A DNA stretch of 64,000 nt from JACKOB01 sp024234575 (GCA_051208035.1 JBPJFZ010000005.1:1-64000); one strand, 5' to 3'. Positions 52,536 to 61,875 are shown, counted from the stretch's first letter. The notes: generated by a model from the sequence alone, not told the origin. Numbers and translations: made by a program.

Positions 52536-53372
52536 CTATAGAACACTACACATCTCGCTCTTCGAATAAAATAACCTGCATCCATGCCCCTCATCTCCAA
52601 TCAGTCTTTCTGCAACCTCGATAATGTACCGGTCATCATAGAGACTGTTCTTATTACGACTAACTAGCGCTGAGTGCAACGCTCCTTTATGAGAACAAGA
52701 AAGAGTTATAGGTGACAGCGCACTTACGCTGTCTTTAACAACATCTTCATACCTAATAACATTGTTTTCAGGAAGCACTGCCGCGTATTTTCGATAATAC
52801 CAATCAAGCAGGGCAACTTGCCTTTCAAGATCGTCTTCGATTTCATTCAGCCTTAGTCTAAGATTTTCATCAAATGCTTCCGCCATAGGAGCACGCCCTT
52901 TCGCCAGGGGATGCTCTAAAGAATGCCACGAAGCCAGTACCGAAATGGGATTACGGACAACGGCAAAACACTCAAAGCTCTGCACTAACTCGGCTAACAG
53001 TGACGAAAAAGCGTTTGGATGCTTAACTACCAACGTAAAGTCATCTGCATAAGTATGGCCCAATGCTATATCCATCTGTCCAATAATGGCAGATTTTCGC
53101 TTACCCTGATTATCACTGAGGAACGTGTTACTTTTTTCTCCCACTAACATTTTACTTGGCGCCGTTGCCTTGCTTTTAACTTGAGCACGAACTACTTGAA
53201 AAAAATCATCTAGAACACGCTTTCTACCCTTTTGACCGTCCGCCTGAGTTAGAGTTTGCATATTCATGGGCTCAACCAGCGCCAGAACATCACTACTCAT
53301 GCTCAATAATTCACATATCATCGTGGTGCCCGAGCGTGGAATTCCAGCGAGTATGATATTTCTTTTAGCCAC
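52536..53372 (-). CDS. Sulfotransferase family protein, first gene of the glycan cluster
   Basis: It has 278 residues. The P-loop-like PAPS site IILAGIPRSGTTMICELLS is at the N-terminus and the second site FAVVRNPISVLASWHSLEH near 140. It starts with GTG (53370-53372) with AAGGG six bases upstream. It is the first gene after the DsbA-side genes, with a stem-loop and an ops-like element in the 198 bp before it. It is the third sulfotransferase of the cluster. Confidence 0.82.
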   Translation of the reverse strand: MAKRNIILAGIPRSGTTMICELLSMSSDVLALVEPMNMQTLTQADGQKGRKRVLDDFFQVVRAQVKSKATAPSKMLVGEKSNTFLSDNQGKRKSAIIGQMDIALGHTYADDFTLVVKHPNAFSSLLAELVQSFECFAVVRNPISVLASWHSLEHPLAKGRAPMAEAFDENLRLRLNEIEDDLERQVALLDWYYRKYAAVLPENNVIRYEDVVKDSVSALSPITLSCSHKGALHSALVSRNKNSLYDDRYIIEVAERLIGDEGHGCRLFYSKSEMCSVL

Positions 53373-53406
53373 AAATTACCCTTAGTGTAGATTTTTATGC
53401 ATTAAG

Positions 53407-53448
53407 GCTACTGCTCGGCTATCTCTATGCTTAATGCAAGAGATAGCC
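53407..53448 (-). promoter_or_regulatory. Stem-loop plus ops-like element before the glycan operon
   Basis: GGCTATCTCT (53417-53426) and AGAGATAGCC (53439-53448) form a perfect 10-bp stem. Just downstream on the minus strand comes GCAGTAGC (53407-53414), which matches seven of eight bases of the GCGGTAGC core of RfaH ops/JUMPstart elements. gcattaag at 53400-53407 also pairs with cttaatgc at 53430-53437. RfaH-like control is an inference. Confidence 0.35.
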
Positions 53449-53570
53449 ATTCATTTTTTGCTCACCCAGCCAAAAGCGATTACACACACCAGTATCCGCT
53501 TAGATAGGTAGTTATCGCACAAGGTAATGAGCATACGAATATATAAAGGGAAGCTTATTTTGCCCCCCTA

Positions 53571-54242
53571 TTACAAAGTAGAAACGGATTTATCCGGCAT
53601 CTCAACAAGATAGGTGAGCAGCGCATGCAACTCATGAACACTTTTAACGGAATCTATATTGACTTTATATTTACCTTTAACGACAAACGACGGCGTTTTC
53701 ATAACTTTTGCCTGTACGGTCATCGCGGCAGAATACGCCAACCTTTTTTCAACCGCTTCACTACCCCAAGTTTGCCAGAACTGTACCTGGTCGACGTCAT
53801 GGCGCAATAGAAAATCGTTAATGCGATCAGTTCCTTCTAACTCACTCTCTTTTGTTTGGAAAATAACATAGCCTAGCTCATACATTTCCGCCAAAACACC
53901 CATTTCTGCGAAAGTATGGAACATACGCGCAGACTCTACTAACTCATTTTTGGAGTGTGCCGGCACCAGCGAGACCTGGTAGCCAGTTTCACGACGCCAC
54001 AACCCCATATCATTGACTAACTGATAACAGGCTCGACACCCATAATAAAAAAACTCGATGACTGGCGCAACGCCTTCCTGAAATGGGGCTTCCAGTAATG
54101 AATAGTGAGTGCCTTCTGTAAATTCCCAAGCCTTACTCTCAACTTGTTTCGGGTCTGTTGCGGTATTCTCATCCGCAAATACCCCCGCTGTACCCGACAT
54201 TATCAGCATTCCAAAAGCCAATATCAGACCTCGTTTTAACAT
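53571..54242 (-). CDS. DsbA-like periplasmic thiol:disulfide oxidoreductase
   Basis: It has 223 residues. The signal peptide is cut near VFA-23. The thioredoxin-like fold has the redox motif C69-R-A-C72 in FFYYGCRACYQ, unlike the CPHC of E. coli DsbA, and the cis-proline loop MKTPSFVVKGKY. It would introduce or shuffle disulfides in exported proteins. It lies directly downstream of the secreted four-cysteine protein and the T2SS operon, so a dedicated client is plausible. Confidence 0.88.
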   Translation of the reverse strand: MLKRGLILAFGMLIMSGTAGVFADENTATDPKQVESKAWEFTEGTHYSLLEAPFQEGVAPVIEFFYYGCRACYQLVNDMGLWRRETGYQVSLVPAHSKNELVESARMFHTFAEMGVLAEMYELGYVIFQTKESELEGTDRINDFLLRHDVDQVQFWQTWGSEAVEKRLAYSAAMTVQAKVMKTPSFVVKGKYKVNIDSVKSVHELHALLTYLVEMPDKSVSTL

Positions 54243-54283
54243 TCAAAACTCCTCTTTTTACACCCTGCATAATATTGTAAACA

Positions 54284-54310
54284 AATAAAAAAGGCTCCCG
54301 AAGGAGCCTT
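54284..54310 (-). terminator. UUCG-loop intrinsic terminator of the secreted-protein gene
   Basis: On the minus strand AAGGCTCC-TTCG-GGAGCCTT is a perfect eight-pair stem closed by a UUCG tetraloop, followed by a T-rich tract. It lies 43 bp after the gene ending at 54353. Confidence 0.92.
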
Positions 54311-54352
54311 AATTATACCGGAATCTGCTTCCGATCAATACTTACACTTCTG

Positions 54353-56050
54353 TTAGTTAGAAGTGTTAGAAGTACCGTTGTTCTGTGCGCCAAGACGAGT
54401 TGCATCACCAGAGTAGGTAGTGCTTGTCATGTTGGTCAACACGTTTGCAGGTGTACGAACCAGACCCAAAGCTTCACACGCTGGGAATGCACCTTGCAGA
54501 ACGATACGGCTACGCTTGCTAGTTAATGCAGCAAACTCAGGCATGCTGTCACCCAAGTAACCGTTACCAGCATTAGCTGGAGTAGTTGAGTAAACCGCTG
54601 TAGCGTGTGCATCCAAGCTTGAAGTCAACTCAGAGTTCAAATCAATTTGATCTCCGTCTTGCGTCCACATGAACGCACGCACTGCACCTGGCTTCTCAGA
54701 TACGTTAGTCAAACGAATAAACGCCACATCTGAAGATGCTGGGTTTGGCACGTTAAACAACGTTACTTGGCAACCGTTACGCAAAACCGGGCCATAGTTC
54801 AGAGTATCTTCTGAATCAGTATAACGCGGGTTAAAGTACGTCACATTTAACGATGCAGAGAAGGTAGACTCAGGAATAGCCGCTGTATCCGCCGAAACCA
54901 AACACACATCATAGCCCGCACTCAAATCAGCAGTGGTTTCACCAGTCAAACTCACTTTAACAGAGTTAGGATCACCTACTACTGCACTACCGATAAAGTC
55001 AACACCTGATGTCGTACCAGTACAGTTGCTACCCGGACCAGTTTGGGTTCGCAAGTAAACAGAAGCATAGTTAGCTAAAGACGATGTAGACGTAATTGTC
55101 ACGGAAATATCATCCGAACCGTTAAAATCGAAGTCGTTAGCATCTTCCTTTTTCACATTTACAGAAACATTACCTTCATCCTTATACTGGGTACGAACCA
55201 CTTCCAACGCGCCCAACCACGCATAAGTCACGTTATCTGTCTCATCAAAATCTTGTGCTGCACCACTACCTGTGTTACCAGCCAAATTACCAGTAAACGT
55301 TAGCTCAGTGTCTGCAACGTCGATACGAGCTCTCAAGCCAACATCAGCATCATCATAAGTAGACACTTGGGCTGCGGTTAACTCAACGCCATCCTGAGAA
55401 GAAAGAATAGTCAAGGCCGTATCCGTATCAGTAACTGCCGTATTAACGTTCCTGAACTCCGCACCCAACTTAACTGCTGGGTTAACAACACCACGCGCAA
55501 GCGCAGCAGTTAGATTCTTAACCTTAAAACCAGAAACTCGAACACTTGTCAAAGTCGTTGCAGCAGGAGTACCTGCAGCAGCAGTATCCAATTCAAAAGT
55601 GACCGTGTTATCGCCAATCGCGCCACCCTGAGTTACAGCGATAGAACCTATATCTGAAGTCAGAACCGTATTACCAGCACCAACACCACCAACAGTTATC
55701 GCACCAACACCAGTGGTGAACACCAAAACCAAACCGGCATCTTCCCACTTATCGATAGATGAGAGATCCTCACCAAAAACCGCACCACTATCCAGTGTAA
55801 ACTTAACAGTCGCCACTTCACTAGCTGTACCGTCAATATCATCCTTCAATACATCCAACGTAAAAGTAACGTCCGGAATTGCTACCAACGTATCTTGCGA
55901 ACCAGTTCCAAAAACTTCGTTCGCCAATACAATAGCACTTGTACCACCAGATACCACACCACCAGTTCTATCTAAGTCACCAGCAAATGCGCCACCAGAA
56001 ACAGCTGCGATTGCCAACGCTAATGTAGTTTTCTGCACGAATTTATTCAT
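54353..56050 (-). CDS. Secreted, probably abundant surface protein of unknown family
   Basis: It has 565 residues from ATG 56048-56050 (an in-frame TTG two codons earlier is closer to AAGGG). The signal peptide MNKFVQKTTLALAIAAVSGG ends at AFA-23. The mature protein is acidic, rich in Thr, Ala, Val, Asp and Gly, with beta-strand patterning and no transmembrane segment. It has four cysteines, all in the C-terminal half (in SNCTG, YDVCLV, NGCQV and PACEAL). The tail is Asn/Ser/Thr-rich. The codon choice looks even and biased, and its own promoter and UUCG terminator suggest high expression. I do not recognise the family; a surface-layer or matrix protein exported by the adjacent T2SS is a hypothesis. 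Confidence 0.75.
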   Translation of the reverse strand: MNKFVQKTTLALAIAAVSGGAFAGDLDRTGGVVSGGTSAIVLANEVFGTGSQDTLVAIPDVTFTLDVLKDDIDGTASEVATVKFTLDSGAVFGEDLSSIDKWEDAGLVLVFTTGVGAITVGGVGAGNTVLTSDIGSIAVTQGGAIGDNTVTFELDTAAAGTPAATTLTSVRVSGFKVKNLTAALARGVVNPAVKLGAEFRNVNTAVTDTDTALTILSSQDGVELTAAQVSTYDDADVGLRARIDVADTELTFTGNLAGNTGSGAAQDFDETDNVTYAWLGALEVVRTQYKDEGNVSVNVKKEDANDFDFNGSDDISVTITSTSSLANYASVYLRTQTGPGSNCTGTTSGVDFIGSAVVGDPNSVKVSLTGETTADLSAGYDVCLVSADTAAIPESTFSASLNVTYFNPRYTDSEDTLNYGPVLRNGCQVTLFNVPNPASSDVAFIRLTNVSEKPGAVRAFMWTQDGDQIDLNSELTSSLDAHATAVYSTTPANAGNGYLGDSMPEFAALTSKRSRIVLQGAFPACEALGLVRTPANVLTNMTSTTYSGDATRLGAQNNGTSNTSN

Positions 56051-56143
56051 ATGCAATTATTCCCTTTTATATCTTACGTAAGTATTTAATATTTGCGTTA
56101 CTGAATCAAAGCTTGTAACCAGCCCTGCCAGATCTCGTGGAGC

Positions 56144-56173
56144 ATTCTAAAAGAAGCCAGCAGGCAATTGCAA
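56144..56173 (-). promoter_or_regulatory. Probable sigma-70 promoter of the secreted-protein gene
   Basis: TTGCAA (56168-56173) and TAGAAT (56144-56149) are separated by 18 bp on the minus strand, giving a leader of about 85 nt. It lies in the 263-bp gap after gspD, so the gene can be transcribed independently of the secretion operon. Confidence 0.5.
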
Positions 56174-56319
56174 GCGTTTGAACCCAATACTTTGAAACCA
56201 TTTGTAAACACGACTACCGTTACCGGCAACCAATCCACCCTGGAGTCAGCGCAAATCGCACCGAAATTAGTTTCATGAACAACTATAGCTCCAATATTTT
56301 CGAGAATCAAAGATAAAAA

Positions 56320-58485
56320 TCAATTATTTTCTGGGTGATGTACCAGCTGTTTCCTGAACGATTGGGTTAGCGCTTCCGCTTGTGCAGGCTCGTTCACCAG
56401 GTATGGCACAATCAATATCATCAACTCTGTAGTGTCGGCAGAGGTGCTGTCAGTTCTAAAGAATTGGCCAATCCAAGGCAAACTACCCAACACAGGTACG
56501 CGCGAATTTCCTTTTGACTTGTTTTTTGCGATCAAACCGCCCAATAACACCGAGCCGCCATCCTGTAAGCTTAATGTTGTTTCAATGTTACGAGTAGTAA
56601 TCACCGGCGTAAGAGCGTTCGTGCTTTCATCACCAATAGATGCACTAACTTCTTGCGAGACCACCATATCTATTCGACCATCTGAAAACACCGTAGGCGT
56701 TACACCTAAGCGAATTCCTACATCGCGATATTCTATTTGTTGCGATACAGAGCTACTACCATCAACAACTTCGTCTTCTGCTGTACGTGATGTCAAAACC
56801 GGTATTTTCTGACCAACATTGACCGAGGCTGACTCACCACTTCTAACAAGCACTTTGGGAGTTTGTAAAATTGAGACATTATTGTCGCTTGCAAACGCAT
56901 TCAATGCTACCCGCGTTTTACCAGAGCTACTCACAGACGCCCAACTTAAACCAGTTCCGCCAATACCAGACCCGACCCCAGATGTTCCAAACACACTACT
57001 TAATGTTCCGGTAACATCCGCACCGACTCCAACATTATTCACCGCCCATTCAAAACCAAACTTAAACGACTCAGACAGAGTCACTTCTGCTACGACCACT
57101 TCTACCATAACCTGAGCAGGAGCCTGATCAAGGTCCCTTATCAGGGGAAGCAATTCCTGCCACTTTTCTGACTCGCCACGAAACAGGAGCATATTTCTTG
57201 CAGGGTCAACAACAAAACTACCATAGGATGCTGCCGCCACCTGCCCTTTACCGCCATCTGCAGCATTGGGCTTAGCGTTACCACCAGCCAGAGCACCCGC
57301 ACTGATAGCACCGGTGCCAGTATTGATAGCATTAAGCGTTGTAGCCAGCTGCGCGGCACCTATATTTCTAACCTGATACCAATAAAAGCTATCTTTTTTG
57401 TCAGCTTTTGGCGCAACACGATCCAACTGCTGCGACCATTTTTTAACCATTGAAAGTACACCTTCATTGGGTGCAAAAACAAATAAAGAGTTCAGGGGCT
57501 TAATGGGTATAAGTGCAATATTTTTCCCAGTCTCACCGATATCGTAGCCCTGAGCACTCATGGTTGACTGAATACTTTTGGACAAGGTTTCAACATCCGT
57601 AAACGCGGGCTCGATACGCATAGTATGGCGCCCGCGCATGGCTGGCTGGTCAAGCATTTCCAACACATCTGCCGCCGATTTGACCAGCGAAGGGGTACCC
57701 TGCAGGGTGACCGCATTACGGTTGTTATCACGCTCTACTTTTAACCCCTGTTTTTCGAAAATGACACGTAACATGCTATAGGCATCACTGTTGCTAATAA
57801 CATTTAATGTGCGCACCCAAAATACAGGCCTATGGGTTGAGGGAACTGAGGGCAAGGCCGCGCCTGTTAAAATCAGAGGAGGTTCGGAGATCGCTCCCTT
57901 GCTATTTCCTAGCACAAATCTAAACAAAGCACCTTCTTGCACAACCAACACGCCATAACTCGCCAACACCTGAGACGCCAAATCAAACACCCCCTGTCGG
58001 TTTCGTGGCTCAGTTACACGCAAAGTAACCAGATCTTGCTTACTAGAAACCTCTGGCGCCATCTGAAAATCAAGCTTGAGTTGATTAGCGAAGACTTCAT
58101 TAATAAACATTGGTAACGGCAAACCATCAACACTTAAACTTATGGCGGGTGGCTCATCCGCGGCAAAGAGGGCCTCAGACACCACAGCGTCTTTCTTTTT
58201 AGTCGGCAAGGCGGCTGGGGCTTGCTCATATAAAGGGGATTTTTCCTGAGATGCTTCAGTTACCAGATCGGCTGGGTTGGCCACTGAAGATGGAATATTA
58301 CTGAGACTGCCTTGCACCACCATTTCCGAATCAGGTATCAGCTGGTAGTCTTTCGGTGACACAATCGCACAGGAAGTGATCGAGAGCAGACTTGCGCAAC
58401 AAACAAAAATGAAACCGAGGTCGCGGAACCTTACATGCTCTTTAGTTTCTCCCGCATTATATTTCGCTGCTTTTATTGGACACAT
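56320..58485 (-). CDS. gspD: Type II secretion secretin GspD
   Basis: The outer-membrane secretin ring. I start at ATG 58483-58485 (721 aa), with AGGGG ten bases upstream; longer frames begin at TTG 58551. The N-terminus has a lipobox-like LLSITSC, so a lipoprotein is likely. N0-N3 domains span about 90-440, then the secretin core: EVVVAEVTLSESFKFGFEW, SGESASVNVGQKIPVLTSR, YRDVGIRLGVTPTV and SRVPVLGSLPWIGQFFR. It is the last T2SS gene, the XpsD position. Confidence 0.93.
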   Translation of the reverse strand: MCPIKAAKYNAGETKEHVRFRDLGFIFVCCASLLSITSCAIVSPKDYQLIPDSEMVVQGSLSNIPSSVANPADLVTEASQEKSPLYEQAPAALPTKKKDAVVSEALFAADEPPAISLSVDGLPLPMFINEVFANQLKLDFQMAPEVSSKQDLVTLRVTEPRNRQGVFDLASQVLASYGVLVVQEGALFRFVLGNSKGAISEPPLILTGAALPSVPSTHRPVFWVRTLNVISNSDAYSMLRVIFEKQGLKVERDNNRNAVTLQGTPSLVKSAADVLEMLDQPAMRGRHTMRIEPAFTDVETLSKSIQSTMSAQGYDIGETGKNIALIPIKPLNSLFVFAPNEGVLSMVKKWSQQLDRVAPKADKKDSFYWYQVRNIGAAQLATTLNAINTGTGAISAGALAGGNAKPNAADGGKGQVAAASYGSFVVDPARNMLLFRGESEKWQELLPLIRDLDQAPAQVMVEVVVAEVTLSESFKFGFEWAVNNVGVGADVTGTLSSVFGTSGVGSGIGGTGLSWASVSSSGKTRVALNAFASDNNVSILQTPKVLVRSGESASVNVGQKIPVLTSRTAEDEVVDGSSSVSQQIEYRDVGIRLGVTPTVFSDGRIDMVVSQEVSASIGDESTNALTPVITTRNIETTLSLQDGGSVLLGGLIAKNKSKGNSRVPVLGSLPWIGQFFRTDSTSADTTELMILIVPYLVNEPAQAEALTQSFRKQLVHHPENN

Positions 58486-58557
58486 GTACTGCATTCCCCT
58501 AGTTTTCAATTCTCCCCCCATCCAATACGAAAACGCCGCTGTACCGGCCAATCATTA

Positions 58558-59103
58558 TTACGGCCTGACTGTTTCTAACAAATTAGCACTAAACAAACGC
58601 AATATTTTTATATCAGTCGGAGTGTCACTATCTGGCTCTTGCATACTCGACTTTGCAACCGTGGAGAAAGCGTCTGGTTTGCTTTCGGTCAGCTCGAGTC
58701 TATCAGGGTAGATCCTCACCAACCACCAGCGTGTTCCTGGTATCTTCGCCCCTTCATCCAGCCTCACATACTCACCCTCCACCTCGAAAACCACCTGCCA
58801 GACAGCATTATTCCGAACGATGGTTTTTACCCGCTGACGCAGAACTTCTGATTCACTTTTTTCCAAATGGGTCTCTGTTACAGGCGCTGCTGTTTGCATC
58901 GTTGCCACCTCCCCCCAGAATCCGGAAGAAAGCAGTGAGCCAATGTCTACTATAGGTGATGCAATAAATGGCGCCAAATGCCATGAGTCATGCTTATCCT
59001 GCCCCGTTTGCGCCCCCAACTCAGGGTACGTTATCACCCCAAAAAAGGCATTAACCAGAAACATAAATACTAGAACAATTCCCGCAATGAGTCCTTTTTT
59101 CAA
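58558..59103 (-). CDS. Type II secretion GspC/XpsN-like inner-membrane protein
   Basis: It has 181 residues. One N-terminal transmembrane helix (about 5-24) is followed by a periplasmic part with a beta-rich segment (AVWQVVFEVEGEYVRLDEGA, WWLVRIYPDRLEL) resembling the homology region that contacts GspD N0. No PDZ or coiled-coil end is present, so it is shorter than classical GspC. It lies between gspM and gspD, as xpsN does in Xanthomonas. The family name is inferred from position and architecture. Confidence 0.68.
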   Translation of the reverse strand: MKKGLIAGIVLVFMFLVNAFFGVITYPELGAQTGQDKHDSWHLAPFIASPIVDIGSLLSSGFWGEVATMQTAAPVTETHLEKSESEVLRQRVKTIVRNNAVWQVVFEVEGEYVRLDEGAKIPGTRWWLVRIYPDRLELTESKPDAFSTVAKSSMQEPDSDTPTDIKILRLFSANLLETVRP

Positions 59104-59723
59104 GACGACACCCTCTCACCTGCCACTATTGCGTCATCATCCTTCATCTTAAACCACGCAGTAAAACCCAAGCGATAACGATATCTGCGTTTATTGGTGA
59201 GGTTTATTTCATCGAACTCAACCAAAAAATCCGGCTGATTTTGAGAAATCGCCTGAATAAATCGTTGCCACACTTCTGCCTTATATACACCCTGCATTTC
59301 AACCCGAACCGGCCGATATTTTTTGTCAGAAACTTTTCGGTCAAGCTCGACGCTCACCCTGTCCGAGTCTAAACCAACAGCTTTGGCGGTCACACTGATC
59401 CAATCCCGAATCAAGGCTTCAGCCTCTCCCTCACTACTGGCCAGCCAGATCATTTTGCGCGCCTCATTGGCTAACTCTGAAGCTTCTTTTTCGCGAGCCA
59501 GCCAAATTTTCTCACCAACAACAGCCTCTCGATCACTTAGCTCTACCCTTGCATCAATTGCCTTTTTTCTTACCTCTAGTCGCCATTCATCGAGAGAGTG
59601 GTGCCCCCATATCAACACGAGGAGCACCCCCAACATAGTCAACACCTGTAGCCGTTTATTCTCCCCCCACTCTTGCCCCGTCTTGTGGAGTAAACCACCA
59701 ATAGTCGCCCGATAATCCATCAT
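59100..59723 (-). CDS. gspM: Type II secretion protein GspM
   Basis: It has 207 residues. A single transmembrane helix (LTMLGVLLVLIWGHHS, about 28-44) precedes a periplasmic coiled coil (about 50-100) and a ferredoxin-like domain. It stabilises GspL in the inner-membrane platform. It overlaps the neighbouring genes by 4 bp on both sides, so the operon is tightly coupled. Confidence 0.85.
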   Translation of the reverse strand: MMDYRATIGGLLHKTGQEWGENKRLQVLTMLGVLLVLIWGHHSLDEWRLEVRKKAIDARVELSDREAVVGEKIWLAREKEASELANEARKMIWLASSEGEAEALIRDWISVTAKAVGLDSDRVSVELDRKVSDKKYRPVRVEMQGVYKAEVWQRFIQAISQNQPDFLVEFDEINLTNKRRYRYRLGFTAWFKMKDDDAIVAGERVSS

Positions 59724-60826
59724 TCACTGCCTCGCCCTTGGATCAACAGCCTGGAACCATCAATTTTCATCTGGATTCTATACTGATTTTTCTTGCCGGC
59801 TGGAGTGACAGTAACATTTTTCATGACGCTAGTTGTCAAAGACCTTACCAATCCGAGTGTGTCAACGACATCTCCCTCCACTGTTATATCCAGATCGTTT
59901 AGATTTCTTTCCCACTTAACCAACAAAAGCTTAAGTTCTGGTGGCAAGGATCGCTGGAAATGATCATGCAAACCCAACACATCGACGCCATCAAAAAGAA
60001 TAAAGACTTCAGATGCATCGAGAGCTGCATTTCTTGCCTTTGATCTCGCGGTCAACAGTGCTTCTGCTGACTGCCCTGCAAGACGCGACCTCTCTTGCAG
60101 GTCGCGCTCTATATATTGCCAACGCAACACAGAAGTTAGTTGCAAAGACCCTAAGATCAAGCTAAACATTGCCAGAATTACAAAGGCCTTTCCCTTTTGG
60201 TCTAACCAATACTCCCAGACAGAAGGGAGCGCACCAGGCCATAGCGACTGCATTGATTCAGCAGGTAATGATTTAACAGCATCTGCGCCTAGCTGCAATC
60301 CTTGAGATCGGATAAACCTCCCTACCTGATGATCGCTTGGCAACACTGCACTCCACTGACTGGCAACAAGGACACTACCTACCCAACACTGAAGATCGAA
60401 CCCATTCACAACAGATACGAGGTAAACGCCGTCTTTTATAGGCTTTTGCAGATACTGGATTTCTGACAAAATCCCCCTAAATCTGGATTTCGAAAAACGG
60501 TTGCCACCACCCGAACTTAAACGATTTTCTAATAAGTCATTATCCCAAAACCATACCTGCGCAATTCCAGCCTGCCAATACACACAGTGCCCTGTATTTT
60601 TCCAGATCGAACGAACTTCGACCTGATGCATTAGAGCCATTTCTCTCTTTGCTTTAGGGACATGACTAAGGTCGATAGAAAAATAACGACTTATGTCCCT
60701 ACCAACAATCACTTGAGGAATAAGACTGTTTATTGACAATTCTTTCACTTCACCAGATGTGATCAGATAAGACTCACTGGAAAAACGGGTGATCAATTTT
60801 TTTTGCAGGGAGGTTTGCCAACTCAT
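59720..60826 (-). CDS. gspL: Type II secretion protein GspL
   Basis: It has 368 residues. A cytoplasmic actin-like domain (about 1-205) recruits the GspE ATPase. A transmembrane helix (AFVILAMFSLILGSLQL, near 215-231) leads to a periplasmic domain. Its start overlaps the end of gspK by 53 bp in another frame, an unusually long overlap; a later start is possible but no ATG precedes residue 60. Confidence 0.85.
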   Translation of the reverse strand: MSWQTSLQKKLITRFSSESYLITSGEVKELSINSLIPQVIVGRDISRYFSIDLSHVPKAKREMALMHQVEVRSIWKNTGHCVYWQAGIAQVWFWDNDLLENRLSSGGGNRFSKSRFRGILSEIQYLQKPIKDGVYLVSVVNGFDLQCWVGSVLVASQWSAVLPSDHQVGRFIRSQGLQLGADAVKSLPAESMQSLWPGALPSVWEYWLDQKGKAFVILAMFSLILGSLQLTSVLRWQYIERDLQERSRLAGQSAEALLTARSKARNAALDASEVFILFDGVDVLGLHDHFQRSLPPELKLLLVKWERNLNDLDITVEGDVVDTLGLVRSLTTSVMKNVTVTPAGKKNQYRIQMKIDGSRLLIQGRGSE

Positions 60827-61856
60827 CAGGTAACTTTACTCTTGTTTTCCAATTTAGCGCCCAAGACTTCAACCCAGCCTTTTGGCTCTCGAACTGAACA
60901 TCATATACCGTTGCAGAAGGGAAGCCTTCTCGCCACATCCACACTCTAACGCCAGAGGCTGGACTAACAATGAACGGATAATCCTCTTGAACACCTAAAT
61001 ATCTGTTCATATCAAATATGCTTTTAAAAACCTCTACCTCGCGGTTTTCGACTATTTTTTCTACAGAAGTCGAAGACGGAAACAACCAGGACAACACTTG
61101 TGCAGGTGCCGTATTGATGTTTACCCCGTCACCACCATCAACACGAAAGTATCTTAAGATCCAACCATCCGTTACATTTGAAAGAGCGGATTGCCACCCG
61201 ATCACCTGCCGAATCTGTAGCGGCGTTCTGAGGAAACCGTTGAACGGTTCAGCCATCCCCAGAGACTGATAATCTTTCTTTTCAGCACCATAAGTCGAAC
61301 GATATTCATCAGCATCCTGATAATCAACCAGAGCAGCCCTAAGCACATCGGCTGAAACCGCCTTTGCGCCTACCGAACCAATATCTGCCAGTAACTTGCT
61401 GCTTTTAAGCAACGGGAAGCCAATTAATCCTGCGCGATCTTGAACAATCATTCGCATGCCGCCACCAATATCCATGACATCATCCTTAAGCGCAAGGAAA
61501 CCCGACGTCGTATGCGCAATTACTACCGGTGCTGCCCCCGACAAAAAGTCATCTAAACTTGTAAATCCTGGCTGCGACTTACTGTCCACTTGGTTTTCCG
61601 AGGGCCAAGGTACACCTGACGGGCTTTTCTTTCCCGTCATGACCGTGTATACAATTTTTGCGAGCATGTCATTTGATTGAATTTGAAACAGCGACTGCTT
61701 TTGTCGCTCTTCCGCGAGTTCGCGCATGTTATCGACCCGCACTGAAAATGCAGAGGCAGCCATTATCAGAATGACAATCACCCAAAGTACTGCCACCAAC
61801 ACGAAACCCTGCTGCGTTTTGTGTAGGGTATTACCTTTCAGAAAAGCCCCTTTCAT
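60774..61856 (-). CDS. gspK: Type II secretion minor pseudopilin GspK
   Basis: It has 360 residues from ATG 61854-61856, chosen because AGG lies five bases upstream; an ATG ten codons earlier would overlap gspJ. Prepilin-type cleavage would fall before FVLVAVLWVIVILIM. Ala rather than Glu at +5 is normal for GspK, the tip subunit. A large globular domain follows, with the SAM-like repeats near 200-280 (GVNINTAPAQVLSWLF). It forms the pseudopilus tip with GspI and GspJ. Confidence 0.9.
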   Translation of the reverse strand: MKGAFLKGNTLHKTQQGFVLVAVLWVIVILIMAASAFSVRVDNMRELAEERQKQSLFQIQSNDMLAKIVYTVMTGKKSPSGVPWPSENQVDSKSQPGFTSLDDFLSGAAPVVIAHTTSGFLALKDDVMDIGGGMRMIVQDRAGLIGFPLLKSSKLLADIGSVGAKAVSADVLRAALVDYQDADEYRSTYGAEKKDYQSLGMAEPFNGFLRTPLQIRQVIGWQSALSNVTDGWILRYFRVDGGDGVNINTAPAQVLSWLFPSSTSVEKIVENREVEVFKSIFDMNRYLGVQEDYPFIVSPASGVRVWMWREGFPSATVYDVQFESQKAGLKSWALNWKTRVKLPDELANLPAKKIDHPFFQ

Positions 61857-61875
61857 GCGAGCCTGAACTGCCTTA

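Noticed and set aside
56098..56310. 70-codon minus-strand open frame between gspD and the secreted-protein gene
   Set aside because: Contains the likely promoter, has no ribosome site and no recognisable features.
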